This document shows, one piece after another, positions 55,950 through 63,198 of a stretch of DNA of 64,000 bases (within the stretch, counting starts at the first letter, position 1; each line of letters begins with the position of its first letter). This DNA is from an uncultured Lachnospiraceae bacterium (GTDB lineage: Bacteria > Bacillota > Clostridia > Lachnospirales > Lachnospiraceae): assembly GCA_948441955.1 (NCBI GenBank), contig CAOJQZ010000001.1, positions 51,425 through 115,424 of the forward strand, given 5' to 3'. Under the pieces are notes generated by a model. The model was given only the letters and a program-made list of their open reading frames with translations. It did no database searches and had not been told where the DNA came from. The translations under genes and the position numbers were made by a program.

Positions 55950-57125
55950 TTACTTTACATTTAGCCTTTCCTTTAGTTCCTCTTTTGCTTTATTAACAAG
56001 GTCTGGATTATTGAACAGATCCACACCTGTCATAGCCATTGCTTTTGCTGCTCTGACAGCAATATCTGCTCCGCGCTTTCCTCTGCACGCCTCCGCAAAG
56101 GCATCCGTATGGGGAAGAGCCGGGGAATCTACACTTATCATTACCTGAAATACAGGAATTCTGTGTGACAGATTGCCCACATCGCTGGAGCCGACTCCTT
56201 CTTTTGCATTCCGCATATCAATACGCTCGCCCATATCTGCAAGATTTTTTTCTACAAGCTGCAGCAAAACCTCGTTAGAAACCAGATCCATGTACGAAAT
56301 TCCGATTTCTTTAATGTCCACTGTACAATCTGTTGAGAGCGCCGCCGCTCTTGCACAATTATGCACACGTTCCACAAGCTCCAGAAGCTCTCCCTTTGTA
56401 GATGCTCTGATTCCAAACTGCGCCTCCGTAAGCTCCGGAATTATATTTGTGGCAGTTCCTCCCTGCCTGATAATTCCATGTATTCTTGTAGTTCCTTTTA
56501 CAGTAACCCGAAGCCCGTTAACATTATTAAACATCTGAATCAACGCCTCAACAGCGCTTCTCCCTTTCTCCGGACATACGCCCGCATGGGCCGGTTTTCC
56601 ATGAAAAGTATAGGAAAAGGCTGCAATCGCAAGCAGAATATCATTAATTACAGTCCACGGAGCAGGGTGGAACATCATTGCACAATCCATATCATCCATA
56701 ACACCGGCGCGGTACAGAATTTCCTTTCCTCCGCCGCTTCCTTCTTCGGAAGGCGTCCCGAGAACCACAATATTTCCATCATATTCTTCTATTGTCTCCG
56801 CAAGCCCCACGGCCGCTGCGGCTGAAGAAGAACCAATAATATTATGTCCGCAGGAATGTCCGTTAGGGAGCGCGTCATACTCACATAAAAACCCAATTAC
56901 CGGACCGCTGCCGCGCCCTTTTTTCTCTGCCCGGAACGCTGTTTCAAGTCCGCCTACACCCATCTCAACCGTAAAGCCATGCTTTTCCAAAAACGCTCCT
57001 AGAGCCGCACTTGCCTTATATTCTTTGAAACCCATTTCCGGATTGTCAAATATATATTCACACAGCGCTGTTATTTCGTCTCTATTCTTTTCAATAACCT
57101 CTTTCGCCCTATTTTTACAGTACAT
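55950..57125 (-). CDS. M20-family amidohydrolase
   Basis: The 391-residue zinc hydrolase has the M20 (AbgB/aminoacylase type) metal-site segments: LCEYDALPNGHSCGHNIIGS, TPSEEGSGGGKEIL (catalytic Glu region), MMFHPAPWT and a C-terminal GSSDVGNLSHRIPVF. An insertion with the dimerisation domain is present (about 175-290). Members cleave N-acyl amino acids or p-aminobenzoyl-glutamate. It follows the racemase-like gene by 14 bases. Confidence 0.88.
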   Translation of the reverse strand: MYCKNRAKEVIEKNRDEITALCEYIFDNPEMGFKEYKASAALGAFLEKHGFTVEMGVGGLETAFRAEKKGRGSGPVIGFLCEYDALPNGHSCGHNIIGSSSAAAAVGLAETIEEYDGNIVVLGTPSEEGSGGGKEILYRAGVMDDMDCAMMFHPAPWTVINDILLAIAAFSYTFHGKPAHAGVCPEKGRSAVEALIQMFNNVNGLRVTVKGTTRIHGIIRQGGTATNIIPELTEAQFGIRASTKGELLELVERVHNCARAAALSTDCTVDIKEIGISYMDLVSNEVLLQLVEKNLADMGERIDMRNAKEGVGSSDVGNLSHRIPVFQVMISVDSPALPHTDAFAEACRGKRGADIAVRAAKAMAMTGVDLFNNPDLVNKAKEELKERLNVK

Positions 57126-57139
57126 AAAACTTCTCCTTT

Positions 57140-57862
57140 CTAGTCCTCACGAAAATATTTCGCTATTGGAAGATGATCTACCGGCAGTTTCAGACTTTTT
57201 AACGTAGAATAAATCACAATCTGATTTACAGTTAAAATCGGCACCCTGATATAGGATTCCAGCTCTTCGATAATGGGATGGAGTTTATAGGTCGGACTGT
57301 CAAATATAACCGCGCCGGCGCCTGTAAAATCTGTCTGTCTTACCTTTTCCAAAATAAGTCCGCTGTTAATCCGGTCAATTTTCAGTCTGTCTTCGCTCGG
57401 ACTGTCAAATACGTTAATCAGGTTCGTCACCTTAATCTCATGATTCCGGAAAAACAACTGCTCCAGAAGTCCCAGTTCAACATCAAATGCAGATATAATT
57501 GCAATCTGGTCAATATGCAGTTTTTTAAGACACTTTTTCATTTCCAGAGCCGGTACAATTACCGGACGTCCACAGCGCTGTTCCAGTATGTTCACAATCT
57601 CGTAGCCTTTTATTACACTTCCCGTCATACTTGGCACAATAATAATGTCCGGATCTACATCCATAAATTCATCTACCGCATTAGGAAGTGCATCTAAAAA
57701 TACCATCAGGCCATCATAAGACACTTGCTCCAGGGGAGCATATGCCATAAAAATTTTTATGTTCTCCGGAAATCCGATTTCAAATTCTTCCGCTATAACA
57801 GTACTCTGACTGTCCATAACATTAATTGCACCTACTACGTATTCCTTCCGACCTTTTTCCAT
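57140..57862 (-). CDS. Asp/Glu-racemase-superfamily protein lacking both cysteines
   Basis: The 240-residue product has the two-domain layout of the Asp/Glu racemase/maleate isomerase superfamily. The usual catalytic motifs (ACTSGS and CTxL) are replaced: IIVPSMTGSVIKGYEIV aligns the first cysteine to Ser, and VIFDSPTYKLHP the second. So normal cysteine-based racemase chemistry is not expected. It could be an inactive binding protein or use another mechanism. It lies between the opine-dehydrogenase-like and M20 genes in the operon. Confidence 0.6.
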   Translation of the reverse strand: MEKGRKEYVVGAINVMDSQSTVIAEEFEIGFPENIKIFMAYAPLEQVSYDGLMVFLDALPNAVDEFMDVDPDIIIVPSMTGSVIKGYEIVNILEQRCGRPVIVPALEMKKCLKKLHIDQIAIISAFDVELGLLEQLFFRNHEIKVTNLINVFDSPSEDRLKIDRINSGLILEKVRQTDFTGAGAVIFDSPTYKLHPIIEELESYIRVPILTVNQIVIYSTLKSLKLPVDHLPIAKYFRED

Positions 57863-57866
57863 ACTT

Positions 57867-58922
57867 TTATTTTTCTCCTGTCTCGAGGTATCTGTTAACT
57901 TCTTGTGGACTTAATCCATTTACTCCAAAGTACGCAAGCGTTCTTCCGATTTTATAAAATTCTGTTTTATTAAGGGCCGACGCAATTGCAATCAGCCCTT
58001 CACAAAGGGGGGCTGCAACGGCATACTCTTTAGCAAGAGAAAGAAGAAGGCTGTTCCCTGCATAAGCGTCTTCAATAATATATCGGTGACTGATTTCTGT
58101 TGGACCTTCCAGCCCTCTGAAAATTGTAAGCTCCGGATGCTTTTCATACTCCAGAAGGGCTCTGATCTGACCGGCCGCCCTTTCCATACTGTAGCCCATT
58201 TTTTCCATTACAAGAGCTTTTTCATCTTCTACTGCTTCAATAAGAGCAGCCACCGAAGGAGACAGACCGTCTCTGTATAAACGAAAATCTTCCGTTGTCT
58301 CCATCTTGGCTGTTCCAAGAAGGCTTCCTGCAAGATGGATCGAAATATTCGGCGAATTCAATATTGCCTCAAATACGTTTTTCACCGCATGACACGGGTA
58401 AATCTGCTGCATCATTTCTATATATTTCCTGTTATCCTTTGACGGAAACGCCGCCATTCCCTTCTCCTTATAAGGAAATGCGCTGATAATCCTTCCATCG
58501 GGAAGCATGCGGCACGGATAAATATTTCCCTGCATCTCACCGGTTAATACATTCTTATCTTTTATTTTATTTTTTAAGATAATTGACGCGCCGTTTCCTG
58601 CGGAAAAGCACACAGTCTGACCGTCCCGCAGATACGGAATTATTAAATTGATAAGCTTTTCTTGTCTTTGGGCAATTACACCGACCAGAATATAGTCCGG
58701 TTCCCTCATTGCTTCTTCCAGATCCGTAGTAATATTGGAAATTACCGCCCTGCCGTTCACCGCATTCCCCGTAATATCTACATACCCCCGTTCTTGTACC
58801 TCCAGGATTTTTTCTGCATGCCCGGGAGTTTCAAAAAGAGTTACCTCATGCCCTTTTATAGTGAGGTCGGCCGCCATCATAATTCCCGTTCCGCCGCCGC
58901 CTATTACTGTAATTTTTTTCAT
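57867..58922 (-). CDS. Octopine/opine dehydrogenase-family oxidoreductase
   Basis: The 351-residue product has an N-terminal NAD(P) site (VIGGGGTGIMMAADL) and the C-terminal opine-DH domain with GLEGPTEISHRYIIEDA, carrying the conserved His and Asp region of the PF02317 family. Members interconvert opines (N-(1-carboxyalkyl) amino acids) and amino acid plus oxo acid. Direction and substrate are not known. The ATG follows AAGGGGAAAGG. It precedes the racemase-like gene by 4 bases. Confidence 0.82.
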   Translation of the reverse strand: MKKITVIGGGGTGIMMAADLTIKGHEVTLFETPGHAEKILEVQERGYVDITGNAVNGRAVISNITTDLEEAMREPDYILVGVIAQRQEKLINLIIPYLRDGQTVCFSAGNGASIILKNKIKDKNVLTGEMQGNIYPCRMLPDGRIISAFPYKEKGMAAFPSKDNRKYIEMMQQIYPCHAVKNVFEAILNSPNISIHLAGSLLGTAKMETTEDFRLYRDGLSPSVAALIEAVEDEKALVMEKMGYSMERAAGQIRALLEYEKHPELTIFRGLEGPTEISHRYIIEDAYAGNSLLLSLAKEYAVAAPLCEGLIAIASALNKTEFYKIGRTLAYFGVNGLSPQEVNRYLETGEK

Positions 58923-58934
58923 TGCCTTTCCCCT

Positions 58935-60350
58935 TTACACTGCAAGCAATTCATGAATCTCAGACATATCCTCTGCTTTTTCCAGATTAAGCACAAAATT
59001 AATGACTTTTTCCGTCTGCTCCGGAGTCATTGCAAAGGATGCCTCCCGGCGGAACAAATCGCAGAACTCCTCTCTTGTGAGCATATCCAGCGGATGTCCT
59101 TTATGCGTTCTCTGTGTTTTCTCATATACTGTGCCGTCCTTCATCCTGATAGTCACTGTTTTTTCCGGATGACTTCCGCTCTGGTAAATATGAAAACATT
59201 CCAGCAAAGTATGCTCTTTATCCGGGCCGGCTTTTACTTTTCCGCCGTATGTAAGCAGCCTGGGATCTTTAAATTTCTCCTCTGTATACCAGTTGGGACC
59301 CGGCTCGGGATCAAGAAGAGACGCGGCAATCACATAAGGAATACTGAACTGGGCTTCCATTAGACTTTCAAAACCATCTGCATTAAAGTGCATCCGATAT
59401 TGCGTCGGCGGATTTACTATAATTTCTTCAATATCTTCTGCATTGATATTATTTTCTTTGACAAGAAGGTTTACCAGCTCCAGAGGTGTCTGTACCCACA
59501 TATTGGCTGGCCAGTGTTTTACAAGAATATCCATCAGGTAATAGGTATCTTCTATTCCCCGGTTCAGCCACGACCTGTCCACCGCCTTTGTGAGCTGCTC
59601 GCAATACGCATAAGGGATATCAAAGCAGTCTGTTAAATTTGCGACACCTTTTTCTGCACACAATGCGGCAATAATACCATTTTGCGCTGCAAGTCCATAT
59701 TCATAATGATATGCATTGCTCATGGTTGCCTGCTGAAGATTTGACGGCATTTTTGCATATAAAACACTAAGCCCGAAGGTCTGATTCATCTGTTCTTTCG
59801 TTAGTCCCATGAGCTTTGCCGCGGCCGCCGATGCCGCAAATATCTGCCAGTTTCCCAACGCCCATCCCTGATTATGGTCAAAATCATCTGCCGGCTGCAC
59901 TGCCATTGAGACCCTCTGATATACTTCTAATCCTGCAACAACTGCTTCCAGATATGCCCTGCCGTCTTTTTTCAAACCTTCCGCAACCGCCATTGCCGCC
60001 GGAATGGCGCCTGCATTTGGATGCCCTGCCCATGCGCAGTCCTCCCAATCCAGCATATCTGCCAATGTCCCGTTTGCAAATGCCGCGCCTGCCATAGACA
60101 GCTTCTGTCCGCCAAGCCAGACTGACGATTCGCCCCCCGGTCCTCCGTTTACAGCTTCTGCCACCTCCAGTGCCGATGCGGATAATTCAATCGGTTTCGC
60201 TGCCAGCGCTACTCCCAGCGTGTGGAGTGTAAGCATTTTTACCCTCTCAATTACCTCCTCCGGAATATTCTCATATTTTATATCTGCTACATAATCAGCT
60301 AAATTCTGTGTATATTGCGTATCATTTGCCGCAAAATATTTTTTCCCCAT
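58935..60350 (-). CDS. MmgE/PrpD-family protein
   Basis: The 471-residue product has the family start (YTQNLADYVADIKYENIPEE) and conserved DWEDCAWAGHPNAGAIPAAMA, QGWALGNWQIFAASAAAAKL and HYEYGLAAQNGIIAALCAEKG stretches. The family includes 2-methylcitrate dehydratase, cis-aconitate decarboxylase and iminodisuccinate epimerase. The last, acting on an opine-like N,N-dicarboxylic acid, is a useful precedent for this operon. The second gene after the sigma-54 promoter, 25 bases after the cyclodeaminase-family gene. Confidence 0.88.
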   Translation of the reverse strand: MGKKYFAANDTQYTQNLADYVADIKYENIPEEVIERVKMLTLHTLGVALAAKPIELSASALEVAEAVNGGPGGESSVWLGGQKLSMAGAAFANGTLADMLDWEDCAWAGHPNAGAIPAAMAVAEGLKKDGRAYLEAVVAGLEVYQRVSMAVQPADDFDHNQGWALGNWQIFAASAAAAKLMGLTKEQMNQTFGLSVLYAKMPSNLQQATMSNAYHYEYGLAAQNGIIAALCAEKGVANLTDCFDIPYAYCEQLTKAVDRSWLNRGIEDTYYLMDILVKHWPANMWVQTPLELVNLLVKENNINAEDIEEIIVNPPTQYRMHFNADGFESLMEAQFSIPYVIAASLLDPEPGPNWYTEEKFKDPRLLTYGGKVKAGPDKEHTLLECFHIYQSGSHPEKTVTIRMKDGTVYEKTQRTHKGHPLDMLTREEFCDLFRREASFAMTPEQTEKVINFVLNLEKAEDMSEIHELLAV

Positions 60351-60375
60351 TCTTTTTCTCCTAAAATTAATATTT

Positions 60376-61365
60376 TTATGATAAATCTATTACTTTTCCA
60401 ATACTCTGTTCCACAGCACGGCGGTATATAAGATCTCCTACTGCCACATCAAGAGCGCCCATCCCCATATGCGTATAGACAATAATCTCGTCGTCACTCT
60501 CTCTTCCTGCACATTTTCCGGCCGCCACCTCACCCAGATCACCCTTTACATTGTCCATACTTAAATGATAATCTGCAAGCTGAGGAGCCTTGATAATCTG
60601 GTGATAATCTGTCTCTTTCGAGCCCAGATACCATTTATCTGCTTTCCTTGAACATTCCGGATCCAGATCGTTAAAAGAATACAGTCCGGACACAAACGCA
60701 CCTTTCTTCAGCCATTCATACATAACCACCGGCTTCCTCGCCGTTGTAACAAGTAATACAATGTCTGCAGGCGCCACTGCTTCTTCCGCCTTTGTAAACG
60801 TTTCTATTTCTATTCTGTCTTTAAATTCCTTTTTTACATTTTCTAATGCCGCTGGATTTTTATCGCATACTCTCAGTCTGCGCAGCCCTGGAAATGCAGC
60901 AAGAAAGCTTCTGATTCCTGCCCAGCCTTCTGCCCCGCACCCCACAACCGTAAGAATCTCTGACGATTCTTTTGCAAGATACTTTGCCGCGATTACTCCA
61001 TGCCCTCCTGCCGTTCTCATTGTGGTAATCGGAGTCGCCTCAATAACTGCATAGGGTTGTCCGTTTTCTTCACGGCTTAAAAGAAGAATATTTCCATAAG
61101 AGGAAGGAATTCCTTCCTGCTGGAAGGTAAACATATTCACCCATTTTACTCCCACAATCTTTTTATTCCTCAGATGTGCAGGCATTGCCAGCAGCATATT
61201 GGCATTTTCTTTTCCCATCCACATCGGTTCTTTTACAGGATGATAAATCTGTCCGCTGCCTAAAGCCTTAAACGTCTCATCCACCACCTCAAGCACATCT
61301 TCCGGCGTTACCAGGTTTTCAACTTCTGACTTTGAAATTACTCTTACATTAATTGGATAACTCAT
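60376..61365 (-). CDS. Ornithine cyclodeaminase/mu-crystallin-family protein
   Basis: The 329-residue product has the NAD(P)-binding Rossmann motif VVGCGAEGWAGIRSFLAAFP and conserved ATPITTMRTAGGHGVIAAKYLAK. The family includes ornithine cyclodeaminase, alanine dehydrogenase, ketimine reductase, and SbnB, which oxidises an opine-like N-substituted glutamate. It is the first gene of the sigma-54 operon; the ATG follows GAAAGG. Its substrate is not predictable. Confidence 0.88.
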   Translation of the reverse strand: MSYPINVRVISKSEVENLVTPEDVLEVVDETFKALGSGQIYHPVKEPMWMGKENANMLLAMPAHLRNKKIVGVKWVNMFTFQQEGIPSSYGNILLLSREENGQPYAVIEATPITTMRTAGGHGVIAAKYLAKESSEILTVVGCGAEGWAGIRSFLAAFPGLRRLRVCDKNPAALENVKKEFKDRIEIETFTKAEEAVAPADIVLLVTTARKPVVMYEWLKKGAFVSGLYSFNDLDPECSRKADKWYLGSKETDYHQIIKAPQLADYHLSMDNVKGDLGEVAAGKCAGRESDDEIIVYTHMGMGALDVAVGDLIYRRAVEQSIGKVIDLS

Positions 61366-61403
61366 ACTCTTTCCTTTCTGTATTTTTTTGTTATTAAAAT
61401 ATA

Positions 61404-61422
61404 TAGCAATATCTGTGCCAAC
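61404..61422 (-). promoter_or_regulatory. Sigma-54 (-24/-12) promoter of the catabolic operon
   Basis: TTGGCACAGATATTGC on the minus strand, covering 61406-61421, has the -24 GG (61418-61419) and -12 GC (61406-61407) exactly 10 bp apart, matching TTGGCAC-N5-TTGC. The start lies about 40 bases upstream of the first ATG. It sits between the operon and the divergent AAA+ activator. A weak ATGCAT-centred palindrome at 61450-61463 could be an activator site (low support). Confidence 0.82.
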
Positions 61423-61484
61423 TTTTCTATTAATAATATATACTGCTTAAAATATGCATTTTTCCACTACATTTTACATTTTAT

Positions 61485-61514
61485 TTGACATGGTTATTCT
61501 TTTTATTCTATAAT
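61485..61514 (+). promoter_or_regulatory. Sigma-A promoter of the activator gene
   Basis: Perfect -35 TTGACA (61485-61490) and -10 TATAAT (61509-61514) with an 18-bp spacer, about 40 bases before the ATG at 61557. Confidence 0.75.
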
Positions 61515-61556
61515 TACTATTAAATATTGATATTAATATTAAAGGATTGATAATTT

Positions 61557-62845
61557 ATGAAACAACTTTTGCGAAAAGAAAAAATATACCAGGTCCTCTC
61601 AGAGGCAACCTCACAATTTGACCCTCATAAGCCTGAAAGTCATATCGAAGCTCTGCAGTTAAGCTCCCTTTCGGAGAAAACCGGTATCAGCCCTAACAAT
61701 ATAAGCATGGAGTTAGGACGAATGTTTGCAGACGGCCTGGTCATGCGTGTCAGAGGGCGTCCTGTCACTTACTTTAGTATCTCCACTCTGGAAAAAATAT
61801 TAGGGACGCCTCTTCCAACCCGTGAATTTTCTTCTATGGATGATTTTTTAAGTACCTGAATCCTCCCGTACCTACTGTTTTACCCTCTGTTTTCGGCAAA
61901 AGGCTGAATGCCGCCGCAATTTCAGAATTTGACTCTCTTATCGGATGCAAAAAAAGTCTGAAAGCCCATATTGAACAGGCAAAGGCAGCTATTTTATACC
62001 CTCCTCACGGACTGGACACACTGCTCACCGGACCGACTGGGGTGGGCAAGAGTCATTTCGCTCATGCCATGTTCGATTTTGCAAAAAAAAGCGGGCGGAT
62101 CGCCCCCGAGGCTGCTTTAGTCACCTATAACTGTGCCAGCTATGCGGAAAACCCCCAGCTTGTAATGTCCCAGCTGTTCGGCCATTCAAAGGGGGCATTT
62201 ACCGGAGCAGACACAGATAAGCCTGGATTGGTAGAGCTCGCAGACAAAAGCATTCTTTTTCTGGATGAGATTCACCGTCTCAACCCGGAAGGACAGGAAA
62301 AGCTTTTCTTTCTCATGGATCAAGGAATTTTCCAGCGGCTGGGAGAAACCAAGAAAACACGGCACGCCAATGTACTTCTCATCTGCGCCACTACTGAAAG
62401 CCCTCAAAGCTCCATGCTGAGCACATTTTTTCGAAGAATCCCCGTGCAGATAAAGCTTCCGTCTCTGGCAGAGCGCTCTGTTGCAGAACGGCTTCAGCTT
62501 GTTTTATTTTTCTTTTGGAAAGAAGCAATGAATTTAAAAAAGGAAATTCGGATTGACCGTAAGATTATCAGTACCTTTGTCCATTATGACTGCCCAAACA
62601 ATATCGGCCAGCTTTCTACTAATATACGCCTCACTTGTGCAAACGCCTACTACAGGCATCTGCTTTTTAACAAGGACTATCTCGAAATTGAATTCTGCAA
62701 TCTGAATCAGAACATTGCCCTTGCGCTGTTCACTGCAGGCGGAAGCAGCAAAATTCTTGATACGTTACTTAAGGATGTTCCGATAAAAATCAACAGCAAT
62801 TTTACGGTTGAGGATTGTTTTAATGAATATCTCATTACAGAATAG
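61557..62845 (+). CDS. LevR-type sigma-54 activator, split by a -1 frameshift
   Basis: Two frames make one protein of about 429 residues. Frame 1 (61557-61859) encodes a winged-helix domain with a GISPNNISMELGRM recognition region and the GRPVTYF end, then stops at 61857-61859. The downstream frame re-enters at U UUU UUA (61844-61850) by -1 and continues to 62845. It holds an AAA+ module: Walker A GPTGVGKSH, GAFTGA (sigma-54 contact), Walker B ILFLDEIHRL and arginine-finger FFRRIP. No PRD, EIIA or EIIB domains follow, unlike LevR (about 930 residues). Likely activator of the divergent operon. Whether it is intact, phase-variable, frameshifted by mutation or programmed is unknown. Confidence 0.78.
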
Positions 62846-62849
62846 ATAA

Positions 62850-62896
62850 GGTGCCGCAAAACCATCGTAGCCATATCAGATGATTTTGCGGCACCC
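62850..62896 (+). terminator. Hairpin between the activator and tRNA-Ala
   Basis: GGTGCCGCAAAA (62850-62861) pairs perfectly with TTTTGCGGCACC (62884-62895), extended inwards by CATC/GATG. The plus-strand T-tract is weak (CCTGTTTTG). It is probably a shared terminator for the activator and the convergent tRNA. Confidence 0.6.
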
Positions 62897-62908
62897 CTGT
62901 TTTGAATA

Positions 62909-62981
62909 TGGAGCATAGGGGATTCGAACCCCTGGCCTCAACAATGCGAATGTTGCGCGCTCCCAACTGCGCTAATGCCCC
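62909..62981 (-). tRNA. tRNA-Ala (anticodon CGC)
   Basis: The 73-base minus-strand sequence folds as a tRNA: acceptor GGGGCAU/AUGCUCC, D arm GCGC/GCGC, anticodon stem CAACA/UGUUG around UUCGCAU (anticodon CGC, codon GCG), T arm AGGGG-UUCGAAU-CCCCU, discriminator A. The G3-U70 pair, the main alanine identity element, is present. CCA is not encoded. A TATAAT lies about 10 bases upstream. Confidence 0.95.
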
Positions 62982-63090
62982 ATATAATGATTATAACACC
63001 ATACCTGGAGAAAGAAAAGATTTTTAACGAATGTTTTTGATTTTTCTAATCGTAAAAAAGCCGGCCTCTATACATCCAAAAGTTTCTTTT

Positions 63091-63193
63091 TTATATAGCA
63101 TACTATCTATTTCTTACAGAAGAGACACAGGAATTCCTAACAAAGTAAATTCCTGTGTCTTTTTCTATTTCCCATTCCACTTATATAGCATAC
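63091..63193. repeat. 13-bp direct repeats flanking a hairpin
   Basis: TTATATAGCATAC occurs at 63091-63103 and 63181-63193, exactly 90 bp apart. They flank the hairpin below. This may be a small duplication or the remnant of an insertion. The T-rich sequence between the tRNA and the first copy holds no ORF. Confidence 0.7.
63123..63165. terminator. Strong hairpin, probable terminator
   Basis: AGACACAGGAATT (63123-63135) and AATTCCTGTGTCT (63148-63160) are perfect 13-mers with a 12-base loop, followed by TTTTC on the plus strand. On the minus strand it would end the ABC substrate-binding gene, but the T-run there is weaker. Confidence 0.6.
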
Positions 63194-63198
63194 AATGT

